64,000 nt of DNA from Anaerolineae bacterium. Its GTDB lineage: Bacteria > Chloroflexota > Anaerolineae > Aggregatilineales > Phototrophicaceae. Shown piece by piece: positions 50,710 through 60,800 of this stretch; position 1 is the stretch's first letter, and the number at the start of each line of letters is the position of its first letter. The notes beneath the pieces are model-generated. The model was not told where the DNA came from, did no database searches, and was given only the letters and a program-made list of their open reading frames with translations. The stretch is taken from positions 1 through 64,000 of the forward strand of contig JANWYT010000016.1 in the NCBI GenBank assembly GCA_025055175.1, read 5' to 3'. A program made the position numbers and the translations under genes.

Positions 50710-53700
50710 GAGCTGCTGCCGACCATCGCTCGTCTCCAACCAGACCTGCAATCTTTCGGCGCTGTCGTGGCTGTACAGCCGCGCAGAGGTGAAGACGCGG
50801 ATTGCTTCGCCGTGCAGCAACGCTTCAGCGGTTTGCACAGCCAACCTGCCTAACGGTTCGCTGACCAGGCTGACGACGCTCATACCCAACGCTTCGGCTC
50901 GTTGAGCAGTGGCCAAGTCATTCACGCCAACGATGATCGGGCGCGGCCATGCAGGATACCGCTGTTCTAGCAGATCAAGAAGCTGGTTGGCTGTGCTGCT
51001 GTCATCGACGAATAGACCGTCCAGCCGCGAGTATGCTCCCAGTGAAGCTCGGATACCATTTCCCAGCTCCTCTGCTGAGCTGAAGAAGACAGCGTTGATC
51101 ATGTTGAGCTGAGGGTAAAACGTCAACGCATAGGTCAGCCCAGCGGCAATTTGCTGAGATGAACGCACTCGGCTGCCGTGCAGGCGCGTCAGAATAGCCT
51201 CTCCATCCGTCATTCCAACCATCGCTTGCATCATCAGGCAACCATAGTCGTAGGGGTTGACGCCGACGACGCTGGTCACGCGCTCATCAGGCTGGTTGCC
51301 GCCCACCAGCAGCACAGGCAAGTGACGCGCCCTGGCCTGCCTCAAGACATCATCCAACAATCGACTGTCGTCATCAGGAGGGGCGACAATTAGCGCGTCC
51401 AGGGAGTCTTGCGCTAGCCAGCGCTGGATTTGCTCAACCTGCGCGTCCAGATCGACAGCGTCATGTGTCAACAGCGTGTACTCTGCAGGGAGAGCCTGCT
51501 GTGCTTGGCGCAACCAATCGGCGCGCTGTACTGCGCTAAAGCCCAGGCGCGGCTTGCGGCGTCGGCTGACTCGCGCGTCTTTGTTGGGAATTCGGGGAAT
51601 CTGAACCAGGGCTTCGAAAGCGCTGCGCTCAGGATGAGGGGTTTGGCAGGTCTCATGAGGGTTGTCAGCCAGTTGTGCTTCATCGTGCTGTACAGACACG
51701 TAACGTTGCGGTGCTTGTTGTTTATCTACTAGATAGACGACCGACGTGCAGCGCGGATCGGTAATAGCAGCTTCGTCTCTCTTCAAGCAGTGGACATCGG
51801 CTTGATCGAACAAACGATCGATCAGATGACTCAGGCTATCCAAGCGCCAGCGGATCAGCAAGCCATCTTCTCCCAGGCTGTAGAAGCTGGTGCGATCTTG
51901 GGTCAGAGCCAGAGCGTGAACAAAACTGGCGTGACCGCGAAATTCTCGCACAACATCGCGTCTGCGGACTGACCAATAGAGGACATTGGTTGGGCCATCA
52001 GCGATGTCTCCACCGGCGCTTAACAAGTGGTCATCACCCACGAAGTGCAGGTCACGAATGGACGTGTTCGGCCCTTGGAGCGTCATCATCTGCTCAGAGT
52101 TGATCCGATTAACTAGCAAGATACTCCCTCCCAAGCCACCGATGGCCAGCGTCTTGCCGCTATCGTCGATGGCCAGTGCGTTGACAGAGGACTTGTAATC
52201 AGCTACCAGCTGAGCAGATGCGTCCTCGCGCCAGCGCCAAGCGAACACCAGGCCATCGGCGTCAGCGCTGTACAAGGTATCTCCATAACGGTCATAGATC
52301 AGCGCGCGTGGTACGCTGTCGTGCTGCGTGTGTTGAGCGTAGAGACGGCCATCTGTCACTTGCCACACACTGACGCGCCTGACAGGTGAGCGGTTGCCAC
52401 CGGGCAGGAATTCACCACTGACGCTGGCCAGAAATTCGCCAGCAGGATGAAAGGCGAGGGCGCGTATCGGCGCGTCGCTGCGCAGAGTATGGCCTTGTGC
52501 GCCGTCCTCGCTGCGCCGCAAGCTGATCCGCCCGTCTCGCTGGCCGACAGCCAGCCATTGACCATCAGGGCTGTAAGCCAGGCTCAAGATGGGCGCCCCT
52601 ACCGCCGCCTGCCAGCGCGGTTGGCTGCTACCAGCGTCATAGGCGCTGAGCGTGCCGTCCTGGTGACCTACTACCACCTGCTGAAGACTAGGAGCATAGG
52701 CTAGGGCTTCGGGAGCGGGGACGCGTAAGTTTAAGCGCTGGATTTGGTCTCCACCACCCAGAATATCCCACAGGATGATGACGCCATCAGCTGAAGCCGT
52801 CACTAGATGGCGCTTGTCAGCGCTCAGAGCGCTGTCCAGCACCCAGCCCTCGTGTCCTGCCAGCACCTGGGCCAGCGACCTAGTCTTCAAATCCCAAACG
52901 CTGAGGTTGCCATCATACGCGCCGCTGTAAAGCCAGCCGTTCTCGCTATCGATGGCCAGGGTGCGAATAGCGCCGCTGGTGTGGCCGCGTTTATCTTCGT
53001 TGAGGACATAAAGTCGACGGCGATTGACAACATCCCAGGCGATGATTTTGGAGTCAGCATCGCCACTGTAGAGCGTTTGGCCATCTGTGCTGAACGCCAA
53101 CGAAGCGATGATCGTCTCGTGATCCTTTAGCTCAGCTAGCAAGGTTTGTGTCTCCAAATCCCAAAGACGGATGATCTCGTCTTCGCCAGCGCTGGCGACC
53201 AAGCGCCCATCAGCGCTGAGCGTCAACGCGATGATCGAGTCGGTGTGTTCAGACAAGCACGCCAGCATGTCGCTGCTCTCGGCATCCCAAATTTTGAGGT
53301 TAGCACGCTCTGCGCCACGCTTCTCAGCCGCCGTGAGCAAGCGCCGTCCGTCGGGAGTGATAGCTATGTTCCACAGACCGTCATCTCCAGACCGCCATTG
53401 CCGATGAAGATCGAGCGTTTGCCCATCCACCTTCCAGATCATGATCCAGCCATTGTCGAAGACAGAAGCTAGACGCTGACCATCGGGGAAGAATTTCAGA
53501 TCATAGATCCGTCCACCTTCAGGAACTTTGAAGAAGCTTAAAAGCTGGCCCGTTTGGGCATTCCACAAGCGGATCGTCGAGTCTTGGCCGCCGCTGGCGA
53601 TCAAGCGGCCATCAGAGCTGTAGGCTACCGACCAGACGCGGCCTTCGTGGCCTTCTAGGGTACGACGCGCGCCGCGTTGTGACAGGACTTCGGCTAGGAC

Positions 53701-56235
53701 GCGCTGAGCCAGCACAGGTGGGTCATGGGTTGTGTTCGCCAGCGCGGCCTGAGCCATCGCCAAGAAGAAGCGCCCCTCTTCAAACGAGCGCAGCGCCGAA
53801 AGCGCTTGATTGAGGCTGAAAATCTCCGAAACTTGTTGCCTAGATAAATCGCGCTCGGCTTGAGCAATCAGGCGTTCCTGTTCTGCGACCTTGCGCTCGG
53901 CTTCAATTTGCTGGATGAAGATCAGCGAGGCCAGGATACCCAGCGCCAGCAAGATGATGATCGTCCTCATGCGCAATCGTAATAGCCTAGCCAGCCTCTT
54001 CTCGCGGATAGCATCGCGAGCCAGCTTCTGTGCTTCGGCATCGCGCGCCTTCAGGCAAGTGTCTAAGAAACTCTCTTCGTCGCGCGACAGACGTATGGAG
54101 GTCGTTTGTCGCCATTCTGAGAAGCTCACTAAGCGCGAGCCACGCATGAGATAGCTGGGGTCGAAGCCAGCTTCTGCCCATTGTTTAGTCTGCGCCATTA
54201 AATCGCGATGACGACGCAAGTCGTTGCGTTTCTCGCTCAACCAGCGGCGCAACGTCGCCCACTCACGAATCAGAGCTTCGTGGGCCACTTCTAGCGTGGG
54301 TTCACGAGTGATGGGGTCGTAGTCAGTGGTGATGAGCCGCGCGCGCTCAAAATGCTCCATAACAGCCAACGCCTGCAAGCCGCCAATGCTGAGTAGTTCG
54401 CTCTGCGTCAGGCGGCGGCGCGTGTCTTCCACGCCTTCCCCTGGATTGACCAAGCGCAGAAAAGCCTGATGCGCCACAGCTTGCTGTTCTGGCGTCAGCT
54501 GGTGGTAGACTTCATCGGCACGCCTAGAGATTGCCCCGCGCACCCCACCCAGGCGATGGTAGCTCTCGAAGGTGAGGACGTTGCCACTACGCGCCTCAAA
54601 CATCTCCGCCAGGGTGTACTCCAGCAGGGGCAGACCGCCTGGTTGGCTCTGAACATCCTGGATCATGGCCTGGACTAGGGCACTCTCTACATGAACTTTG
54701 AGCTTCTTGGGCGGCAGGACGATAGCGTCCTCTAGCTCAGCGCGCGTCATGGGGATGACTGTTTCGCTGCGCTCGCGGATGAGCTGGTTGAAACAATCAT
54801 AGAGCAAGGGACGGTCGTAAAAATCAGCGCGCAGAGCGATGACCACGCGCAAACGACTTTGGGGATGAGTGACGCTGGTATAGATCAGATTGAGAAAGCG
54901 GTGGATCGACTCATGGTCTTTGGCCAGCGTGAATACTTCTTCAAATTGGTCTATGAACAGGAACAATTCGGCTTCTGGAGAAGGCAAAAGGACTTGCATG
55001 ACGTCCAGTAGGCCCTGATCTCGGTCTTGCAAGATTTCTTGCAGGTTAGGAAGAGGGCCAATGGCCAGCGTTTGCAGGACAGCCGCCAACTGAGCGTAGG
55101 GCTGCGGGCCTGGAGTCATCGTCAGCCGATACCATTTAGCCGAGTTAGGGAGGACATTGTTGCGCAATCCAGGGATCAGCCCAGCGCGCACCAAGCTAGA
55201 TTTGCCGCTGCCTGAAGGCCCAATGACGGCTAAGAAGCGCGCAAAAGGATGATTCTCCGCCAGGCGAGCCGCCAGACGTGCTACCAAGTTGCTGCGGCCG
55301 CAAAAATTCTGAGCATCAGCCTCTTCAAAGGTGCGCAAGCCTCGGTAGGGGTTGGGAATGTCCGGACGAGTATCATCTATTCTCACAGGACGGGTCGCGC
55401 CCACAGCAGACAGCTGCGTCCTGTCAAAAGCTTCTTCCAGAGCCTGGACAAACTTCCGCGCTTCCTGGTAGCGGTCTAGGGGGTCTTTGCTGGTCGCAAT
55501 CTTCAGCGTTTCGTACACTTTGTGCGGGAAGTTGAGAGGATCGAGAGGAGGCAACGGCTTTTGTGTATGCCCGATGAGGACTTCGTTGAGCGTGCCTTTG
55601 AAGGGCGGCTGGCCCGTCAGCATTTCGTATGTCGTAATCGCCAGGCTGTAAATATCGCTCAGCGACGTCGTAGCCGCGCCGCGTATTTGCTCCGGAGACA
55701 TGTAGGTCGGCGAGCCGAGAATGCCGCTCCGCGACTGCGACGCACCATTTCTGCATCTGTAATCGCGAGCAATGCCAAAGTCTGTGAGGTAGGCGCGGCC
55801 TTCAGCACCGAGTAGGATGTTAGATGGTTTCAAATCGTGGTGGATAATCCCACCTAGATGTGCGAAAGTGAGGGCGCTAGCAATCTCGGCGACGATCCTT
55901 AGGGTATCGTCCGGGCTGAGTGGGCCTTGTGCGATGAGGTTTTGCAGGCTCTGGCCTCGGATGTATTGCATGACCAGGTACGTACCTTCGCTATCGCGCC
56001 AGAAGTCATACAAACGCACGATGTGATCGTGTTCCAAGCGAGCGTGGATAGAGGCTTCTTCTTGAAAACGTTTGACGAAGTCGCTCTGATTGGCGTATTG
56101 AGGAAGGATAATCTTCAAGGCAACTTCACGCATGACGGGGTGCTGTATGGCGCGATAGACTTGGCCAAATCCCCCTTGGCCCAAAGCCTCCACAATCTCG
56201 TAGCGGCCAACCATCTTTCCGATCAGCGATTTCAT
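50698..56235 (-). CDS. Ser/Thr kinase-nSTAND-TM-WD40-sugar-binding-domain fusion
   Basis: ATG 56235 is chosen over TTG 56253 because GAGG lies eight bases before it. The 1845-residue protein has: a Hanks kinase (about residues 10-275; loop GQGGFG, Lys41, HHDLKPSN with Asp134, DFG 152-154), all key residues present; an nSTAND ATPase (about 300-745; GPSGSGKSS near 339, LFLFIDQFEEVF near 428); one transmembrane helix near 757-777; coiled coil; fourteen WD40-like repeats (about 858-1470), enough for two seven-bladed propellers; a linker; and a type I periplasmic-binding domain (about 1560-1812; DALIVAPPDDDSRLLDDVL, DGLFVDDSSTA, VVSLVSEPLGRLAVQTAEALLHG) like sugar-binding proteins. By topology the kinase is inside and the propellers and sugar-binding domain outside. 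It may turn ligand binding into Thr phosphorylation, read by the adjacent FHA protein. Confidence 0.88.
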   Translation of the reverse strand: MKSLIGKMVGRYEIVEALGQGGFGQVYRAIQHPVMREVALKIILPQYANQSDFVKRFQEEASIHARLEHDHIVRLYDFWRDSEGTYLVMQYIRGQSLQNLIAQGPLSPDDTLRIVAEIASALTFAHLGGIIHHDLKPSNILLGAEGRAYLTDFGIARDYRCRNGASQSRSGILGSPTYMSPEQIRGAATTSLSDIYSLAITTYEMLTGQPPFKGTLNEVLIGHTQKPLPPLDPLNFPHKVYETLKIATSKDPLDRYQEARKFVQALEEAFDRTQLSAVGATRPVRIDDTRPDIPNPYRGLRTFEEADAQNFCGRSNLVARLAARLAENHPFARFLAVIGPSGSGKSSLVRAGLIPGLRNNVLPNSAKWYRLTMTPGPQPYAQLAAVLQTLAIGPLPNLQEILQDRDQGLLDVMQVLLPSPEAELFLFIDQFEEVFTLAKDHESIHRFLNLIYTSVTHPQSRLRVVIALRADFYDRPLLYDCFNQLIRERSETVIPMTRAELEDAIVLPPKKLKVHVESALVQAMIQDVQSQPGGLPLLEYTLAEMFEARSGNVLTFESYHRLGGVRGAISRRADEVYHQLTPEQQAVAHQAFLRLVNPGEGVEDTRRRLTQSELLSIGGLQALAVMEHFERARLITTDYDPITREPTLEVAHEALIREWATLRRWLSEKRNDLRRHRDLMAQTKQWAEAGFDPSYLMRGSRLVSFSEWRQTTSIRLSRDEESFLDTCLKARDAEAQKLARDAIREKRLARLLRLRMRTIIILLALGILASLIFIQQIEAERKVAEQERLIAQAERDLSRQQVSEIFSLNQALSALRSFEEGRFFLAMAQAALANTTHDPPVLAQRVLAEVLSQRGARRTLEGHEGRVWSVAYSSDGRLIASGGQDSTIRLWNAQTGQLLSFFKVPEGGRIYDLKFFPDGQRLASVFDNGWIMIWKVDGQTLDLHRQWRSGDDGLWNIAITPDGRRLLTAAEKRGAERANLKIWDAESSDMLACLSEHTDSIIALTLSADGRLVASAGEDEIIRLWDLETQTLLAELKDHETIIASLAFSTDGQTLYSGDADSKIIAWDVVNRRRLYVLNEDKRGHTSGAIRTLAIDSENGWLYSGAYDGNLSVWDLKTRSLAQVLAGHEGWVLDSALSADKRHLVTASADGVIILWDILGGGDQIQRLNLRVPAPEALAYAPSLQQVVVGHQDGTLSAYDAGSSQPRWQAAVGAPILSLAYSPDGQWLAVGQRDGRISLRRSEDGAQGHTLRSDAPIRALAFHPAGEFLASVSGEFLPGGNRSPVRRVSVWQVTDGRLYAQHTQHDSVPRALIYDRYGDTLYSADADGLVFAWRWREDASAQLVADYKSSVNALAIDDSGKTLAIGGLGGSILLVNRINSEQMMTLQGPNTSIRDLHFVGDDHLLSAGGDIADGPTNVLYWSVRRRDVVREFRGHASFVHALALTQDRTSFYSLGEDGLLIRWRLDSLSHLIDRLFDQADVHCLKRDEAAITDPRCTSVVYLVDKQQAPQRYVSVQHDEAQLADNPHETCQTPHPERSAFEALVQIPRIPNKDARVSRRRKPRLGFSAVQRADWLRQAQQALPAEYTLLTHDAVDLDAQVEQIQRWLAQDSLDALIVAPPDDDSRLLDDVLRQARARHLPVLLVGGNQPDERVTSVVGVNPYDYGCLMMQAMVGMTDGEAILTRLHGSRVRSSQQIAAGLTYALTFYPQLNMINAVFFSSAEELGNGIRASLGAYSRLDGLFVDDSSTANQLLDLLEQRYPAWPRPIIVGVNDLATAQRAEALGMSVVSLVSEPLGRLAVQTAEALLHGEAIRVFTSARLYSHDSAERLQVWLETSDGRQQLSVP

Positions 56236-56385
56236 TGGCTTTGCCTCGCTCAAAAGCTCGCGCAGACCGCCTGCGACCGTCCAGCGAGCGTCATCGTACG
56301 GCTTCCAATAGCTTACCAGACGATTGCAACTATCGTGTTTGGTTTGGCAAAAAAGCCTAGAGATTGAGGGAATTTTGCTCAGAGA

Positions 56386-57843
56386 TTACAAGCCCCGACG
56401 TTTGCCTTCATCCCACAAAGCGTCCATCTCAGCCAGGGTCATGGTGGCCAGGTCGCGGCCTTGCTGACGTGCCATCTGCTCCACGTAGCCAAAGCGACGC
56501 ACAAATTTGGCATTGACGCGGCGCAGTAAGCTCTCTGGATCGTCCTCGCCCAGCTTGCGCAACCAGTTCACTAGCACAAACAGCAGATCACCCAGCTCCT
56601 CAACCTGTTCCGCGCTGGATTCGGCTTGGAGGGCTTCGGCGAGTTCTTCGCGAGCTTTGGCGCGCACGCCCTCCACATCGGGCCAATCGAAGCCCACCTG
56701 AGCTGCCTTGCGCGTCAGCTCGTAGGCCACCAGCAGGGCTGGCGCCGCTTGATTGACCCCCTCCAGTAGGCCGCGCTCGGCCTGGCCTTTGGCGGCGCGC
56801 TCGGCTCTCTTAATTTCTTCCCAATTGGCCTTCACTTGCTCAGAGTCGTCGTCCACGTCCACCTCACCCCAGACATGAGGATGACGGCGAATCATCTTGG
56901 CGCTGACGCGGCGCAGCACGTCGGTCATGGTGAATTCGCCTTCATCGATGGCGATCTGCGTATGCAAGACCACCTGCAAGAGCAGATCACCCAATTCGCT
57001 AGCCAATTCATCCCAGTCACCCTTGTCGATGGCTTCCAGAACTTCGTAGGTCTCTTCCAGCAAATAGGGGCGCAGGCTCTCGTGAGTCTGCTTGCGATCC
57101 CAGGGGCAGCCCTCCGGCGCGCGCAGATGAGCGATGATCTCCTGGAAAGCTTCGAAGCTAGAACGCTGACCCAGCGCAGGCAGGTAGAGCGTCGTCAAAT
57201 GGCTGATGTGCTTGCTGCGGTCGATCTGATAAAGTGGGCAGCGTTCCACGCGCGGCGAGTCGCTGCCTGCTCCGTGAATCAAGACGACTTCAAAATCGTC
57301 AGCGTACTGGTTCATCAACGTCAGCTTCACATCGCTGGCCACGTCGCGGCTATAGACCTGGCCAATCAGGCAGGGATAATCGGGGTTGATCTGAGGGTGG
57401 TGCTGAGCTGCCACGTCCAGGCCATCGACGATTTGCAAGCCATTCATGGCGTCCACCTGGGCATAGCGCAGGCTCGGCTCAATGAAGCTCAGGCCGTGAA
57501 TCAACTCCACATGGTGGCCCTGAGCTTGAGCAGCGCTCAGCAAGCGCCAAGTTGTCGCCTCACCTACCGTTGGATCGCCTGGCACGGCATAGGCCACATC
57601 GCCTTGCTGACAGGCCGACAGCACGCGGTCGACGATGGCGTTATACACGTCTTCAAAGCGTGCATATTGCTCGTACAAGTCATCACAACTCTCAGCCTGC
57701 GCGCTGCGTGGCAGGTCTGGCACACAGGGATGACGACGCGTGCGCAGGATGAGGCGAGGCGTCGCTTCCAAAGCGCGCCAGGCGCGCCGCGTCAAGTCGT
57801 CGGCGCTGCCCGACCCCAAGCCAATGATCGTCAGAGTCGCCAT
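56386..57843 (-). CDS. mazG: MazG-family nucleotide pyrophosphohydrolase with methylase-like N-domain
   Basis: The 485-residue protein joins a tetrapyrrole-methylase-like domain (about residues 1-215; LTIIGLGSGSADDLT, VAYAVPGDPTVGEATTW) to a MazG domain, as in Bacillus YabN. The MazG part (from about 240) holds CPWDRKQTHESLRPYLLEETYEVLEAI and the metal-binding WDELASELGDLLLQVVLH, then a second helical unit with VEELGDLLFVLVNW. MazG hydrolyses nucleoside triphosphates, including damaged ones, to monophosphates and pyrophosphate, limiting mutation. The methylase domain has unknown substrate. It lies 15 bases downstream of metH on the same strand and is probably cotranscribed. Confidence 0.92.
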   Translation of the reverse strand: MATLTIIGLGSGSADDLTRRAWRALEATPRLILRTRRHPCVPDLPRSAQAESCDDLYEQYARFEDVYNAIVDRVLSACQQGDVAYAVPGDPTVGEATTWRLLSAAQAQGHHVELIHGLSFIEPSLRYAQVDAMNGLQIVDGLDVAAQHHPQINPDYPCLIGQVYSRDVASDVKLTLMNQYADDFEVVLIHGAGSDSPRVERCPLYQIDRSKHISHLTTLYLPALGQRSSFEAFQEIIAHLRAPEGCPWDRKQTHESLRPYLLEETYEVLEAIDKGDWDELASELGDLLLQVVLHTQIAIDEGEFTMTDVLRRVSAKMIRRHPHVWGEVDVDDDSEQVKANWEEIKRAERAAKGQAERGLLEGVNQAAPALLVAYELTRKAAQVGFDWPDVEGVRAKAREELAEALQAESSAEQVEELGDLLFVLVNWLRKLGEDDPESLLRRVNAKFVRRFGYVEQMARQQGRDLATMTLAEMDALWDEGKRRGL

Positions 57844-57858
57844 CCAGCTCTCCTCAGC

Positions 57859-60800
57859 TCATTCACCTAAGATTTGCAGCGCCCGATCCTGCGCCCCGAC
57901 GCTGTAGTACTTGGCATCAGGATGGTGCGCAAAGATGGCGGCCGTGCTTTGCTCTGGCACGAGCTGGAACGACTCGGTGAGCGTGATGCCGATCTGCTGC
58001 TCAACTTGGGGCATGAGCCGCCAGACGATGGCATGATCGTCCAGATCAGGACAGGCAGGGTAGCCCCAGCTGTAGCGTTTGCCCTGGTCAGCTTGCAGGC
58101 CAAGCTGCCTGCGGACGAGCTGAGTCATGGCATTGGCCGTGCCTTCAGCCATCTGCACCGCCAAACCATGAAAGAAGTAAGCTTCGCTGTAGTCGTCGGC
58201 AGCTTGTAAGGCTTCGAAGCGTTCGCTGGCCACCTGCCCCACTGTGACCGCCTGCAAGACGCACACGTCTACGCCGCGACCGTCCACTGGCTCGTAGTAG
58301 TCGCTGATGCACAGGAACTCGCCTTCGGGCTGACGAGGGAAGGTGAAGCGAGCTGCTTCGCGGCGTTCACCACGCTGGAAGGCGTCTATGTCCCAGATGA
58401 TGAGATCATCGCCTTCGCTGTTGGCAGGGAAGTAGCCGTAGACCGCTTCGGGACGCAGTGAGCCGTCTTGCATGGCCTGTCGGATCATGCGCTCTAGGCG
58501 AGCTTCGAATTCAGCTTCCAGGCGCGCCCATTCCTCGCCCTGCTTGTTCTTAGCGCCCCAGGACAGGCGGAACAGCTCTGGCTTGTGGACGTGCTGAGCA
58601 ATGATGGGCAAGTGCAGATCGCGCACTATCTTCACGCCCCAGAACGGAGGCGTAGGCAAAGTAGGAGCGATGGCAATCGTGCGGCCTGCGACCTTCTGGC
58701 GTCTGGCGCGTTGGCGGCGCACAGGCTTGCCCATCTCCTCTAGGCCTTCATTGATGATATCCTGCACAAAGGCCTCGCGTTGATCGCTCATCAGCTTGTC
58801 CATGACGGCCAGGCCTTCGAAGGCGTCCTGACAGTAGAACACGCCAGGTTCGTACGGTTCGCCATTGTTTTCCAAGAACAGGATACGCCGTCCAAAGCGC
58901 CGATTGATAGCCGCGCCACCGATCAGCACAGGGAACTTCAGGCCACGCCGCGCCAATTCGTTGACGATGAGTGGCATTTGCTTGCTGGTGCTGACCAGCA
59001 GCGCCGAGAGGCCGATAGCGTCGGCTTGGTATTCCTGCGCTTTTTCGATGATGACGTTGGCCGGCACTTGCTTGCCAATGTCGTAGACGGTATAGCCGTT
59101 GTTGCTGAGGATGGTCTTCACCAAGTTCTTGCCAATGTCGTGAACATCGCCGTAGACCGTCGCCAGCAGCACTGTGCCTTTGGTCACCCCCTCTACCTTG
59201 TCCATGAATTGCTCTAGGTGCGAGACGGCCTTCTTCATCGCCTCAGCGCTCTGCAAGACAAAAGGCAGGATTAATTCGCCGACGCCGAATTTATCACCGA
59301 CTTCTTTCATGGCCGGCAGCAGGACGTTGTTCAACACACCTACGGCGTCCTGGCGCGTCAGACAGTCATCGATCAGCGCTTCCAGGCCTTCTTTTTTGCG
59401 ATGGACGATCTGCCAATGGAGGGCCTGTTCAGCCGTCATGTCGACAGTGGGGTCTTCTTCTTGTTTGCCGCCTATCGCCACTTGGTTCTGCTCGAAGTAT
59501 TGGATGAAGCGCGGCAAAGCGTCCTCATCGCGATTGAAGATGAGGTCGTTAGCAACGTCGCGTTGCTCTTGAGGAATTTCACTGTAAGGGGTGATGTGCG
59601 CTGGATTGACGATAGCCATGTCCAGGCCAGCCTGGACGCAGTGATACAAGAAGACGCTATTCAGCACGCCACGCGCTGCTTCGCTCACGCCAAACGACAC
59701 GTTGCTGATACCAAGAGCCGTCATCACGCCAGGGATGTGCTGCTTGATGAGCCGTATGCCTTCGATGGTCTCAATCGCGTCTTGGCGCAGTTCCGCTTGG
59801 CCCGTCGTCAGCGGAAAGGTCAGCACATCGAAGATAAGGTCTTCAGGCTTCATGCCGTATTCTTCGACGGCGATCTGAGTGATACGGCGGGCAATCTCCA
59901 GCTTCTTCTCGCGGGTATGGGCCATACCCTCCTCATCAATCGTCATGCTGAGGACAGCAGCGCCATACTTCTTGGCAATAGGCAGCACGCGATCAATGCG
60001 TTCGCGACCGTTCTCCAGGTTGTTACCGTTGATGATGGCACGACCTGGATAGAGAGCCAGCGCCGCTTCGGCCACCTCTGGCTCGGTCGTGTCGATGACC
60101 AGAGGCAGCTGGACGGCCATCGCCAAGCGCTTGACGACCTGCTCCATCTGGTGGCGCTCATCGCTGCGTTCTGTGAGTGCCACACAAACATCCAGCAAGT
60201 GGGCACCGCTGTTCATCTGGTCAATGGCGATTTGGACAATGCTGTCGTAATCATCGGCCAGCAGCAGCTTTTTGACCTTGCGACTACCCTGGCTGTTGAC
60301 ACGCTCTCCGATCAGCGTTGGGCCAGGATTCTGCTGCATGGGCATAGCAATCATGCCGCTAGACGCCAACGGTTCTGGCTTGACGGCAGGCCTATTCTGG
60401 GAGGCGCGCCTGGCCTTGCCCTCGACCACATCCTGGTGGCTACATCCATGCACGCGCCGATAGAGCGCGTCAATGTGGGTGGGACGCGTGCCGCAGCACC
60501 CTCCCACCACACTCACGCCACGCTTGGCGAACTCGCTCACCATCTCGCTGAAGGGGTCTGGCTCCATCGGGTAGACAGCTTCACCATCGACGTTGATGGG
60601 CAGGCCGGCGTTGGGCAGCACGCTGATGGGGAAGGGGCTGTGTTCGACCAGATACTGGATAGGCGCGCGCATGTATTCTGGGCCAGTGGAACAGTTCAGA
60701 CCGACCACGTCGATAGGCAGCGCAGAGAGCGTAGCCAGGGCGCTAGCAATGTCTGTGCCGAACAACATGCGCCCGCTCACGTCCAGCGTCACCTGCACCT

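Noticed and set aside
56836-57870. Plus-strand open frame of 344 codons
   Set aside because: It is antisense to mazG and lacks any family feature.
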